A stretch of 64,000 nt of DNA, taken from assembly GCF_003990725.2 (NCBI RefSeq), contig NZ_CP030064.1, forward strand, positions 1,240,001 to 1,304,000, written 5' to 3'. Below, piece by piece: positions 43,989 through 52,982 of the stretch. The DNA comes from Halorubrum sp. PV6 (GTDB lineage: Archaea > Halobacteriota > Halobacteria > Halobacteriales > Haloferacaceae). Position 1 is the first letter of the stretch; the number at the start of each line of letters is the position of its first letter. A program made the position numbers and the translations under genes. The notes beneath the pieces are model-generated. The model saw only the letters and a list, made by a program, of their open reading frames with translations. It did not search any database and was not told the origin of the DNA.

Positions 43989-45947
43989 ATGGATTACGCC
44001 GGAGTCGACGGCCAGCCGACGGGCGGGGGCGCCGCCGGCGACGACGTCGTCGAGCCACCCGACGCGTTCGACGACCGGGCCGCCGCCAGCGACGCGGACC
44101 TGTACGACGCGTTCGACGAGGAGGGACCGGACGCGTGGCGGCGGGCGGCCGACCTCCTCGACTGGGAGACCGACTACGACACCGTCCTCGACGACAGCGA
44201 CCCGCCCTTTTATAAGTGGTTTCCGGACGGACGGCTCAACGCCGCGGCCAACTGCATCGACCGCCACCTCGACGAGCGGCGGAACCAGCTCGCGATCCGC
44301 TGGTTCGGCAAGCGCGGGGAGCGCCGGTCGTACACCTACCTCGACTTACACCGCGAGGTGAACGCGCTCGCCGCCGGCCTCCGCGACCTCGGGGTCGAAG
44401 CCGACGACGTGGTGACGCTGTACCTCCCGATGGTCCCCGAGTTACCGATCGCGATGTTGGCGTGCGCCCGGATCGGCGCGCCCCACAACGTCGTCTTCGC
44501 GGGGCTGTCCGCGGAGGCGCTCGCGACGCGCATCGACGCCGCCGACTCGTCGTACCTCGTCACCTGCGACGGGTACTACCGGCGGGAGGACGCGTTCAAC
44601 CAGAAGTCGAAGGCGGACAACGCCCGGCTCCGCGCCGACGCCGACCTCTCGGCGACCGTCGTCGTCGACCGGCTCGGCGACGCGCTCGACGTGTCGCTCG
44701 GCGCCGACGAACACGCGTACGAGGCCGTCGTCGAGGCCAACGACGGGGAGACGGTCGAGCCGGTCGCGCGCGACGCCACCGACCTCCTCTTCGTCATGTA
44801 CACCTCCGGGACCACGGGGCGCCCGAAGGGCGTCGAGCACGCGACGGGCGGGTACCTCTCGCACGTCGCGTGGACGACCCGGAACGTCCTCGACGTGCGG
44901 CCCGACGACACCTACTGGTGTGCGGCCGACATCGGCTGGATCACGGGCCACTCGTACGGCGTGTACGGCCCGCTCTCGGTCGGGACCACGACCGTCCTCT
45001 ACGAGGGCTCGCCGGACTACCCGGACCGCGACCGGGTGTGGGACCTGATCGAGCGCAACGCGGTCAGCGTCTTTTATACGTCGCCGACCGCGATTCGGTC
45101 GTTCATGAAGTGGGGCGCCGAGTACCCAGACGACCACGACCTGTCCTCGATCCGGCTTCTGGGGACCGTCGGCGAGTCGATCACGCCGAAGGCGTGGCAC
45201 TGGTACCACGACCACGTCGGCGGCGGGGAGGCGCCGGTAGTCGACACGTGGTGGCAGACCGAGACGGGCGCCATCTCCCTCGCGACCCTGCCGGGAGTCA
45301 CGCCGATGAAGCCCGGAAAGGTCGGCCCGCCGTTGCCGGGTATCGACGCCCGCGTCGTCGACGAGGACGGCGAGCCAGTCGACCCCGGCGAGCCGGGGTA
45401 CCTCACGATCGCCGCCCCGTGGCCCGGAATGCTCAGGGGGCTTCGCGAGGGCGACGAGCGCTACCGCCGGGAGTACTGGCTGGAGGGCGACGACGGGTGG
45501 CGGTATCGGACCGGAGACGGCGCGACCGTCGACGAGGACGGGTACATCACGATCCTCGGGCGCGTCGACGACGTGATCAACGTCCGGACCCACCGGTTCA
45601 ACACCGCCGAGTTGGAGGCGGCCATCGTCGAGGCCGACGGCGTCACCGAAGCCGCGGTCGTCGGCGACGACGACGGTCGGATCGTCGCCTACGTCACCAC
45701 TCGCGGCGACGTCGATCCGGACGAACCGCTCCGCGAAGCGATCGGCGAGGGGCTCGTCCGGTCGGTCGGCGACGTGGCGCGGCCGGACCGGATCGTGTTC
45801 ACGCCCGACTTGCCGAAGACGCGCTCGGGGAAGATCATGCGTCGGCTGCTCGAAGACATCGCCCGCGGCGACGAGTTCGGCGACGTGAGCGCCCTGCGCA
45901 ACCCCGAGGTCGTCGGCGAGATCGAGTCGGCGGTTCGCGAGGAGTGA
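43989..45947 (+). CDS. acs: Acetyl-CoA synthetase-type acyl-CoA ligase (acs paralogue 1)
   Basis: 652 aa. ANL superfamily: YTSGTTGRPKG phosphate loop, DTWWQTETGAIS with the Trp that limits the acyl pocket, and catalytic K615 in KTRSGKIMRRL. The hinge segment differs from normal Acs: NVRTHRFNTAELE instead of NVSGHRLGTxEIE, so substrate or regulation may differ from the paralogue at 48070. Promoter candidate AAGTATACATT (~43956-43966). Separated from that paralogue by a Bat-like regulator. F-Y-K and F-Y-T are spelled with TTT TAT codons. Confidence 0.88.
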   Translation: MDYAGVDGQPTGGGAAGDDVVEPPDAFDDRAAASDADLYDAFDEEGPDAWRRAADLLDWETDYDTVLDDSDPPFYKWFPDGRLNAAANCIDRHLDERRNQLAIRWFGKRGERRSYTYLDLHREVNALAAGLRDLGVEADDVVTLYLPMVPELPIAMLACARIGAPHNVVFAGLSAEALATRIDAADSSYLVTCDGYYRREDAFNQKSKADNARLRADADLSATVVVDRLGDALDVSLGADEHAYEAVVEANDGETVEPVARDATDLLFVMYTSGTTGRPKGVEHATGGYLSHVAWTTRNVLDVRPDDTYWCAADIGWITGHSYGVYGPLSVGTTTVLYEGSPDYPDRDRVWDLIERNAVSVFYTSPTAIRSFMKWGAEYPDDHDLSSIRLLGTVGESITPKAWHWYHDHVGGGEAPVVDTWWQTETGAISLATLPGVTPMKPGKVGPPLPGIDARVVDEDGEPVDPGEPGYLTIAAPWPGMLRGLREGDERYRREYWLEGDDGWRYRTGDGATVDEDGYITILGRVDDVINVRTHRFNTAELEAAIVEADGVTEAAVVGDDDGRIVAYVTTRGDVDPDEPLREAIGEGLVRSVGDVARPDRIVFTPDLPKTRSGKIMRRLLEDIARGDEFGDVSALRNPEVVGEIESAVREE

Positions 45948-46126
45948 CGGCCGCCGATCGCTCGGGCCGACGCGAGACGCCGGGGGCGAGCGGGTGCGCG
46001 GTCGGGCTAGCGCAGTCGTTTCGCGTTTAAATCTATAGCCGAAACAGAATCCAGACAGTTTTCTCTAAAGGTCGGCCGTGAGCGCGACTCATCCGGACAC
46101 AGTCGCTCGGCACGGCACCAGAGGCT

Positions 46127-46142
46127 CGTTTCAGGCGAAACG
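46127..46142. promoter_or_regulatory. Inverted repeat upstream of the Bat-like gene
   Basis: CGTTTC-AGGC-GAAACG, 35-50 nt upstream of the ATG at 46177. The 229-bp gap after acs also holds GTTTCGCGTTTAAATC (46018-46033) and a later CCGAAAC; these could be sites for autoregulation. Confidence 0.4.
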
Positions 46143-46176
46143 CTTACTTCGGTTTCCTGTGTGAATACGAACCGAG

Positions 46177-47961
46177 ATGGGCGAGGGACTGGACGCCGAC
46201 GCGTACGACGCGCTCGTGACCGCGGCGGAGACGTACCGCGCCGCGCTCGTCGTCCGGCTCGGCGGCGAGGCGGGGCTTCGGACCGGCGAGATCACTCGCG
46301 TCGCCCCCCGAGACCTCCGAGAAACGGAGCGACACGCCGACCTGGCTCTCCTCGCGGTCCCGGCGGCAGAGCCGGGTCCCGAGAGCGGCGAGACGCCCGA
46401 GTCCGATCCGGCGGCCGCGGCGGACGGCCGCGACAGGATCGACCGCGAGACGGTCGTCCCGGCGTCGCTGGCGGCGGAGTTACGCCGGTACGCGGAGAGC
46501 GCGGACCTCGACGAGTCGGAGCCGTTCGTGGACGTGACGCCGCGCCGCGTCCAGATGATCGTCAGCGAGACGGCCTCGCGCGCGGCGTCCCGGACCGACG
46601 GGCTCGTCGACCCGGACGTGACGCCGCGAGACCTCCGGCGGACCTTCGCGCGGCGGCTCCTCGCCGACCGCGGCGTCGACGCCCACACCGTCCGCGAGGC
46701 GGGCGGCTGGGAGACGATGGCGACGCTCGACGACTACCTCGGACCGCTCGACGGCGACGCGATCGTCTCGGCGATCGCGGACAGACGGGACGACCCGGGA
46801 GATGGGGCCGCGGCGACCGCGCTCGGCGGCTTCGAGGCCCTCGCCGACGGCGACACGCGAGCGACCCCCCTCGCGGCGGTTCCCGAGGGCGTCGTCGAGT
46901 CGCACCGGTGGGCGGAGGCGTGGGTCGTCCGCGGCGCCGGGGATCGCGACCGCGCCGAGATCGCGGGGACGGCCGGCGTGGGGCGCGAGGAGCTCGCGGA
47001 CCGCGGCGTCCCGACCGACGGGCCGTGGCGAGAGGCGGTCACCAACGGGGACGCGGTCGTGAGCGAGGGGACGCCGGCGACCGCGGGCCGACCGGCGATC
47101 GCCGTCCCCGTTCGATACCGGGACGTGACACACGGCGCGCTGTGTGTCGTCGCCGGCGACGACCCGCCGGTCGGCCCGGTCTCGTCGAGCGAGCGGCGGG
47201 AACTGACGGCGCTCGGCCGGTGTCTCGGCTGGGCCGTGACCGCGGGACGCTGGCGCGACTTACTCCACTCCGACGCGGTGACCGAGGTGGAGTTTCACAC
47301 GGGGGACGACGACGCATTCCTCGCCCGCGCGAGCGCGGCGCTCGACTGCCGGATCGAGTTGGCTTCGACCGTGACGGTCGACGACGACACGTCGCGGTTT
47401 TATTTATCAGTCGAGGGCGCGCGTCCCCAGCCGCTCGCCGACGTGATCGCCGGGGCGTCCGGCGTCTCGGACCTGCGCGTCATCGAGACGCGCGAGGCCG
47501 GCTGCGACGTGTCGGTCCGCGTCACGGGCGGCTCCGCGGTGCGCACGCTCACGGAACACGGCGCGACTGTCCGGGACGCGACCGCCGACGACGGCCGGGT
47601 TCGCGTCGTCGCGCACCTCCCCGAGGGCGCCGACGTGCGGCCCGTCGCCGACGGGCTGCGGACCGCCTTCACCGGGGCGCGCCTCGCGAGCAAGCGGTCC
47701 GTCCCGCGGGAGCCGCGGAGCGAGGATTCGCTTCGGGAGGGCGTCGCCGACCGGTTCACGGACCGCCAGTGGGCCGCGCTGTCGGCCGCGTACCACGGCG
47801 GATACTTCGACTGGCCGCGGGGGAGCACGGCGGAGGAAGTCGCCGACGCCATGGGCGTCTCCTCGCCGACGTTCCACAACCACCTCCGGAAGGCACAGCG
47901 GCAGCTCCTCGACGGACTCTTTGAAGACGGGCCGCGGACTCGGCGGGCCGACCGGGACTGA
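46177..47961 (+). CDS. Bat-like HTH_10 regulator with N-terminal tyrosine-recombinase-like domain
   Basis: 594 aa. Residues ~10-190 follow the catalytic domain of tyrosine recombinases: R35 (GLRTGEI), RDLRRTFARRLL with R154, GGW at 176-178 and Y187; the H of the HxxR box is R151, so strand-exchange activity is doubtful. Residues ~215-365 look like a GAF sensor, ~375-510 like the bacterio-opsin-activator associated domain (VTEVEFHTGDDDAFL), and ~530-585 are the HTH_10 (FTDRQWAALSAAYHGGYFDWPRGSTAEEVADAMGVSSPTFHNHLRKAQ). Such proteins are transcription regulators in haloarchaea. Position between two acs genes and upstream of the acetate transporter suggests control of acetate use. Confidence 0.85.
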   Translation: MGEGLDADAYDALVTAAETYRAALVVRLGGEAGLRTGEITRVAPRDLRETERHADLALLAVPAAEPGPESGETPESDPAAAADGRDRIDRETVVPASLAAELRRYAESADLDESEPFVDVTPRRVQMIVSETASRAASRTDGLVDPDVTPRDLRRTFARRLLADRGVDAHTVREAGGWETMATLDDYLGPLDGDAIVSAIADRRDDPGDGAAATALGGFEALADGDTRATPLAAVPEGVVESHRWAEAWVVRGAGDRDRAEIAGTAGVGREELADRGVPTDGPWREAVTNGDAVVSEGTPATAGRPAIAVPVRYRDVTHGALCVVAGDDPPVGPVSSSERRELTALGRCLGWAVTAGRWRDLLHSDAVTEVEFHTGDDDAFLARASAALDCRIELASTVTVDDDTSRFYLSVEGARPQPLADVIAGASGVSDLRVIETREAGCDVSVRVTGGSAVRTLTEHGATVRDATADDGRVRVVAHLPEGADVRPVADGLRTAFTGARLASKRSVPREPRSEDSLREGVADRFTDRQWAALSAAYHGGYFDWPRGSTAEEVADAMGVSSPTFHNHLRKAQRQLLDGLFEDGPRTRRADRD

Positions 47962-48004
47962 ACCGACCGCGAACGCCCTCGCGGCGGTGATCCGCGGGTG
48001 GATC

Positions 48005-48020
48005 TATCACGATTTTTCGT
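48005..48020. promoter_or_regulatory. TATCACGA-TTTT-TCGT motif upstream of acs2
   Basis: Contains the inverted repeat ACGA-TTTT-TCGT (48009-48020), ~14 bp upstream of the TATA box. A close match precedes the transporter operon at 50129-50145. Confidence 0.45.
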
Positions 48021-48033
48021 ATTTAGCGTCGCC

Positions 48034-48041
48034 GTTTATAT
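48034..48041 (+). promoter_or_regulatory. TATA box of acs2
   Basis: GTTTATAT, ~29-36 nt upstream of the ATG at 48070; transcription would start close to the start codon. Confidence 0.5.
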
Positions 48042-48069
48042 GGTGAGATCGGTTGGGTACGTCCGTACC

Positions 48070-50064
48070 ATGACAGAGGGCGAAGGTCAACTGGAAGCGA
48101 GACTCGCAGAGCAGGAGGTGTTCGAGCCGCCGGAGTCGTTCGTCGAACAGGCGAACGTCTCGGATCCCGACGTGTACGACGAGTTCGAGGAGAACTGGCC
48201 GGAGTGTTGGGAGGGGGCCGCCGACCTGCTCGACTGGGAAACCGACTACGATCAGGTGCTCGACGACAGCAACCCGCCCTTCTACGAATGGTTCACGGGC
48301 GGCGAACTGAACGCGTCGGCCAACTGCCTCGACCGACACCTCGACGAGCGCGGCGACGAGGTCGCGATCGAGTGGGTCGGCGAGCCCGTCGACGAGGACG
48401 ACCGCTCGTACACCTATGAAGAACTCCATCGCGAGGTAAACGAGTTCGCGGCCGCGCTCCGGGAGCAGGGCGTCGAGGAAGACGACGTGGTGACGATGTA
48501 CATGCCGATGATCCCGGAGCTGCCGATCGCGATGCTGGCGTGTGCGCGGATCGGCGCGCCACACAGCGTCGTCTTCGCCGGGTTCTCGGCCGACGCGCTC
48601 GCGACGCGGATGAACAGCGCGGACTCCGAGTACCTGGTCACCTGCGACGGCTACTACCGCCGCGGCGACCCGCTCGACCACCTCGACAAGGCGAACGAGG
48701 GGCTCGCGGGCGTCGACCACGAGACGACGACGGTCGTCGTCGATCGACTCGGGCCGAACGACGACGGCTTCGGTCACGACCTCGGCGACGACCAGCTTGA
48801 CTACGACGACCTCGTCGCGGACCACGAGGGCGCCGAAGTCGAGCCGGTGACCCGCGACGCCGAGGACATGCTGTTCTTAATGTACACCTCGGGGACGACG
48901 GGGAAGCCGAAGGGCGTGAAACACACGACCGGCGGCTACCTCTCGTGGGTGTCGTGGACCTCGCAGTCGGTCCTCGACATCAAGCCGGATGACACGTACT
49001 TCTGTTCGGCCGACATCGGCTGGATCACCGGCCACTCGTACATCGTCTACGGGCCACTCTCGCTCGGGACGACGACGATGATGTACGAGGGGACCCCGGA
49101 CCACCCCGAGCGCGACCGGCTCTGGGAGATCGTCGAGGAGTACGAGGCGACCCAGCTGTACACCGCGCCGACCGCGATCCGCGCGTTCATGAAGTGGGGC
49201 GCGGAGTACCCCGACGCGCACGACCTCTCGTCGCTGCGGCTGCTCGGGACGGTCGGCGAGCCGATCAACCCCCGCGCGTGGAAGTGGTACTACCAGCACA
49301 TCGGCGACGAGGAGTGTCCCATCGTCGACACCTGGTGGCAGACGGAGACCGGCGGCATGATGGTCACGACGCTACCGGGCGTCAAAGACATGAAACCGGG
49401 AGCGGCCGGACCGCCGCTTCCGGGCCTCGACGTACAGATTCTGGACACGCTCGGCGATGAAGTAGAGCCCGGAAAGGCGGGCTACCTGACGGTACAGAAG
49501 CCGTGGCCCGGCATGCTGCGGACGCTGTACAACAACGACGAGCGCTACATCGACGAGTACTGGGCCGAGTACTCGGACACCGACAGCGACGACCCCGAAG
49601 ACTGGGTGTACTTCCCGGAGGACGGGGCGAAGATCGACGAGGACGGCTACATCACCGTGCTCGGTCGCGTCGACGACGTGCTCAACGTCTCCGGCCACCG
49701 GCTCGGGACGATGGAAATCGAGTCCGCCATCGTCGGCGTCGAGGGCGTCGCGGAGGCCGCGGTCGTTGGTGGGGACCACGACATCAAAGGCGAGGCCGTC
49801 TACGCGTACGTGACCACCGAAGACGGCTACGAGGGCAACGACGAACTCCGCGACGCGATCGTCGCCGGCGTCGAGGACGCCATCGGGCCGATCGCCCGAC
49901 CGGAGCAGGTCGTGTTCACGCCGGACCTGCCGAAGACGCGGTCCGGGAAGATCATGCGGCGTCTGCTCGAGAACATCGCCGACGGGAAGGAGCTGGGTAA
50001 CACCAGCACCCTCCGGAACCCGGAGATCGTCGAAGAGATCCAGCAGAAGGCGGCGGGCGAGTAG
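48070..50064 (+). CDS. acs: Acetyl-CoA synthetase (acs paralogue 2)
   Basis: Activates acetate to acetyl-CoA through acetyl-AMP. 664 aa. All standard motifs present: YTSGTTGKPKG, WITGHSYIVYGPL, DTWWQTETGGMM, DDVLNVSGHRLGTMEIESA (hinge and C-terminal start) and catalytic K627 in KTRSGKIMRRLLE. Start MTEGEGQ at 48070 was chosen because it follows the TATA box at leaderless distance; the upstream GTG frame crosses the promoter. Same strand as the Bat-like regulator before it and the transporter operon after it. Confidence 0.95.
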   Translation: MTEGEGQLEARLAEQEVFEPPESFVEQANVSDPDVYDEFEENWPECWEGAADLLDWETDYDQVLDDSNPPFYEWFTGGELNASANCLDRHLDERGDEVAIEWVGEPVDEDDRSYTYEELHREVNEFAAALREQGVEEDDVVTMYMPMIPELPIAMLACARIGAPHSVVFAGFSADALATRMNSADSEYLVTCDGYYRRGDPLDHLDKANEGLAGVDHETTTVVVDRLGPNDDGFGHDLGDDQLDYDDLVADHEGAEVEPVTRDAEDMLFLMYTSGTTGKPKGVKHTTGGYLSWVSWTSQSVLDIKPDDTYFCSADIGWITGHSYIVYGPLSLGTTTMMYEGTPDHPERDRLWEIVEEYEATQLYTAPTAIRAFMKWGAEYPDAHDLSSLRLLGTVGEPINPRAWKWYYQHIGDEECPIVDTWWQTETGGMMVTTLPGVKDMKPGAAGPPLPGLDVQILDTLGDEVEPGKAGYLTVQKPWPGMLRTLYNNDERYIDEYWAEYSDTDSDDPEDWVYFPEDGAKIDEDGYITVLGRVDDVLNVSGHRLGTMEIESAIVGVEGVAEAAVVGGDHDIKGEAVYAYVTTEDGYEGNDELRDAIVAGVEDAIGPIARPEQVVFTPDLPKTRSGKIMRRLLENIADGKELGNTSTLRNPEIVEEIQQKAAGE

Positions 50065-50128
50065 CCGCGCGACGGCGCCGTTTTCGAGACACGAAACGAA
50101 AGACGGCGCGCACGACACCGCGATTAAA

Positions 50129-50145
50129 TATCACGATAAAATCGT
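50129..50145. promoter_or_regulatory. TATCACGAT-AAA-ATCGT motif upstream of the transporter operon
   Basis: TATCACGAT followed by AAA and ATCGT; ACGAT-AAA-ATCGT is a perfect inverted repeat (50133-50145). It overlaps the AT-rich ATTAAATA promoter region (50123-50130), 34 nt before the ATG. Shares TATCACGA and TCGT with 48005-48020. Confidence 0.45.
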
Positions 50146-50178
50146 ACAAACGGACCACGACACTACACACCACAACAC

Positions 50179-50712
50179 ATGACAGATAATCGCTCACAAC
50201 AAGACGACGCGGTTACCGACGGTGGTCGCGCAGCGGACGACGCGGTCACCGATGGGGGTCGCGCAGCGGACGACGCGGCCACCGATGGGGGACGCGCAGC
50301 GAACGACGCGGCCACCGACGGCGGCGTCACCGCGAGCGCGGCACAGAAGCACAGCAACACCGACTACCTCAGCGAGGAGGTGAACCTGCTGAAACCGAGC
50401 ACCGCGTACATGCGGGATCACCTCAGAATCGTCTGGACCGGGTTCATCGTCTGGGCGGTGATCGTCTTCGGCCCGGTCACGATGACGATGCTCGCGCCGG
50501 GCACGATGACGACGACGATGCCGGTACTCGGGTTCCCCTGGCACTACTTCCTCGTCGCCTTCGGTGCGCCGACGGGCGCGCTGATCTTGGCGGCCGTCTA
50601 CGCCCGCCAGCGCGACAAGTTGGACGACAAGTACGGGATCGACCACAGCACCGCCGTTGAGCCGGACGACTCCGGTGCCACAGCCGCAACCGACGGAGGG
50701 CAGCAGGAATGA
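50179..50712 (+). CDS. DUF4212-type small subunit of a sodium:solute symporter
   Basis: 177 aa. After a repetitive acidic N-terminus (~1-55) the conserved core begins: YLSEEVNLLKPSTAYMRDHLRIVWTGFIVWAVIVFGP, with two membrane helices (~80-98 and ~115-140) and the C-terminal Y-A-R-Q-R-D-K-L-D. DUF4212 proteins pair with VC_2705-type symporters. The N-terminus holds 3.7 copies of an 11-residue repeat (DDAVTDGGRAA). Its stop overlaps the symporter start (ATGA). Confidence 0.88.
   Translation: MTDNRSQQDDAVTDGGRAADDAVTDGGRAADDAATDGGRAANDAATDGGVTASAAQKHSNTDYLSEEVNLLKPSTAYMRDHLRIVWTGFIVWAVIVFGPVTMTMLAPGTMTTTMPVLGFPWHYFLVAFGAPTGALILAAVYARQRDKLDDKYGIDHSTAVEPDDSGATAATDGGQQE
50203..50325 (+). repeat. 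In-frame 33-bp coding minisatellite
   Basis: Units at 50203-50235, 50236-50268, 50269-50301 and a partial 50302-50325, each coding DDA(V/A)TDGGRAA. Unit length keeps the frame, so copy number can change without breaking the gene. Confidence 0.9.
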
Positions 50713-52424
50713 CGGTCCCGCTGCAAGCGGAAGCGCTCGACATTTCCTTTAAACTCCTCCCGGCGATCATCGTCTTCCTGATGATGGCCTCGTTCCTGGT
50801 CATCGGCTTCGTGTTCAAGGTGGCGGACACCGAGGGCATGTGGGTCGCCGGCCGGGGAATCGGCAACATCGAGAACGGGATGGCCATCGGCGCCAACTGG
50901 ATGTCCGCCGCCTCGTACCTCGGGCTCGCGGGGCTGGTCGCGCTCGCCGGCTTCTACGGGCTGGCGTTCATCGTCGGCTGGACGACCGGCTACTTCGTCC
51001 TGCTCATCTTCCTCGCGGCCCAGATGCGCCGGTTCGGGAAGTACACCGCGCCGGACTTCGTCGCGGACCGATTCAACTCCCCGATGGCGCGCGCGCTGGC
51101 CGCGTTCACCACGCTGCTCATCGCGTACGTCTACTCCGTGGGCCAGGCCCGCGGGATGGGGCTGGTCGGGCAGTACGTGTTCGGGCTCGACATCATCCCG
51201 ATGATCATCGTGATGATGACCATCACCGTCGGCTACCTCGCGCTCTCCGGCATGCTGGGCGCGACGAAGAACATGGCCGTCCAGTACGTGATCCTCATCG
51301 TCGCGTTCCTCGCCGGCGTCTACGTCGTCGGCTTCTCGCAGGGGTACTCGACCGTGCTCCCGCAGATCGAGTACGGCGCCCTGTTCAGCGAACTCGGCCG
51401 CCAGTTCAGCGAGCCGTTCATCGGCGGCAACAGCTACTACCTGTGGGTCGCCACGGCGTTCTCGCTCATCGTCGGGACGTGCGGTCTCCCGCACGTCCTG
51501 GTCCGGTTCTACACGGTCGAAAGCGAGCGGACCGCCCGCTGGTCCACCGTGTGGGGGCTGTTCTTCATCCTCCTCCTGTACTGGGCCGCGCCCGCGATGG
51601 CGGCGTTCGGCGTCGACCTCTTCGCCGCCGTGAACGGGATCTCCTCTGAAGCGGTGTTCAGCGGCGAGCAGGCGATGTCCGGCGCGGAGGGCGACGTCAT
51701 CGTCGTGCTGGCCGCGCAGTTCGCCCAGCTGCCGACCTGGTTCGTCGGGTTGGTCGCCGCCGGCGCGATGGCGGCCGCGATCGCGACGACGGCGGGGCTG
51801 TTCATCACCGCCTCCTCCGCCGTCGCCCACGACATCTACGCCGAACTCATCAACCCCGACGCGACCCAGCGGCAGCAGGTGCTCATCGGTCGAGCGACCA
51901 TCATCGGCATCGGCGCGCTCGTCACGGTGACCGCGTTCAACCCGCCGGCGCTCATCGGCGAGCTCGTCGCCTACGCGTTCTCGCTCGCGGGCACCGTCCT
52001 GTTCCCGATGTTCTTCCTCGGCCTGTGGTGGGAGAACACCAACCGGCAGGGGGCCTTAGCGGGGATGACCGTCGGCCTGCTGCTGTGGTTCACCTCGATC
52101 ATCAACAGCGTCCTGCCGGCCTACGTCGGCTTCCTCGCCGACATCGCCGGTGGCTCCGGACAGGCGCTCATCCCGATCTACGCCCAGTACGTCCCGCCGA
52201 TCGGCGCTGCCCTGATCGGGACGCCGCTCGTGTTCCTCGTCACCATCGCCGTCTCGATGGCGACGCCGGAACCCCCACTGGAGACCAAGCGGATGGTGCG
52301 CCAGTGTCACAGCCCCGAGCCGATGGGTCAACAGCAGAGCGCGGAAGACGTCGTCGCCGACGGCGGCGAGGAGATGGCGGCCGACGGCGGCACCACCGCT
52401 GACGAGACGGACACGGAGGCGTAA
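50709..52424 (+). CDS. Sodium:solute symporter, VC_2705/ActP-like
   Basis: 571 aa with about 13 hydrophobic helices. Seen: MWVAGRGIGNIENGMAIGANWMSAASYLGLAGLVALAGFYG, the SSS-family core with its sodium-site helix, TAPDFVADRFNSP, and AVQYVILIVAFLAGVYVVGFSQGY. The tail after residue ~525 is cytoplasmic and acidic with V-A-D-G-G / A-A-D-G-G segments like those in its partner subunit. With DUF4212, UspA and acs2 next to it, acetate or another short carboxylate is the likely substrate. Confidence 0.9.
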   Translation: MTVPLQAEALDISFKLLPAIIVFLMMASFLVIGFVFKVADTEGMWVAGRGIGNIENGMAIGANWMSAASYLGLAGLVALAGFYGLAFIVGWTTGYFVLLIFLAAQMRRFGKYTAPDFVADRFNSPMARALAAFTTLLIAYVYSVGQARGMGLVGQYVFGLDIIPMIIVMMTITVGYLALSGMLGATKNMAVQYVILIVAFLAGVYVVGFSQGYSTVLPQIEYGALFSELGRQFSEPFIGGNSYYLWVATAFSLIVGTCGLPHVLVRFYTVESERTARWSTVWGLFFILLLYWAAPAMAAFGVDLFAAVNGISSEAVFSGEQAMSGAEGDVIVVLAAQFAQLPTWFVGLVAAGAMAAAIATTAGLFITASSAVAHDIYAELINPDATQRQQVLIGRATIIGIGALVTVTAFNPPALIGELVAYAFSLAGTVLFPMFFLGLWWENTNRQGALAGMTVGLLLWFTSIINSVLPAYVGFLADIAGGSGQALIPIYAQYVPPIGAALIGTPLVFLVTIAVSMATPEPPLETKRMVRQCHSPEPMGQQQSAEDVVADGGEEMAADGGTTADETDTEA

Positions 52425-52427
52425 TCC

Positions 52428-52886
52428 ATGTACGAACGAATCCTCGTCCCCACCGACGGAAGCGACGTCGCAGAGGCCGCCGTCGACCACGCGCTCGATC
52501 TGGCCGAGAAGTACGACGCGGAGGTGCACGCCCTGTACGTCGTCGACATCGACTCCGTGAACCTCAGCCTCGGCACCGAGCAGGTCGACCGGCTCAAACA
52601 GGGTCGGTTCGACGAGATGGAGGAGCTGAAAGAACAGGCGGACGCGGCGACCGGCGTCGTGGCCGAGCGCGCCGACGAACGCGGCGTCTCGGTCGTCGAG
52701 CACGTCGCGGGCGGTCGCCCGCACAAGCTGATACGCAACTACGCCGACAACCACGACATCGACCTCATCGTGATGGGGAGCCACGGGCGCGCCGGCATCC
52801 GCCGCGCGCTCCTCGGCAGCGTCACCGAGCGCACGCTGCGCTCGACGCACGTGCCGATCCTCGTGGTCGACTACGAGGGAGAGTAA
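52428..52886 (+). CDS. UspA-family universal stress protein
   Basis: 152 aa. ILVPTDGSDVAEAAVDHALDLA at the start and the ATP-binding motif VMGSHGRAGIRRALLGSVTERTLRSTHVPILVV (G-2x-G-9x-G-S/T) near the end. Starts 3 bp after the symporter stop, so it is in the same operon; UspA proteins commonly accompany haloarchaeal SSS transporters and may modulate them. Confidence 0.93.
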   Translation: MYERILVPTDGSDVAEAAVDHALDLAEKYDAEVHALYVVDIDSVNLSLGTEQVDRLKQGRFDEMEELKEQADAATGVVAERADERGVSVVEHVAGGRPHKLIRNYADNHDIDLIVMGSHGRAGIRRALLGSVTERTLRSTHVPILVVDYEGE

Positions 52887-52982
52887 CGCGGGCGACGCCA
52901 CCCGTTCGCCCGTTCGTGACCGTCCGACCGCACACCGACCGATTGCAGAATACCGACGTACCCGGCGCCCGACGCGCATCAC

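Noticed and set aside
46177-46760. Integrase domain as sign of a mobile element
   Set aside because: Recombinase domain is fused to sensor and HTH_10 domains, lacks the HxxR His, and no attachment repeats or mobile genes flank it.
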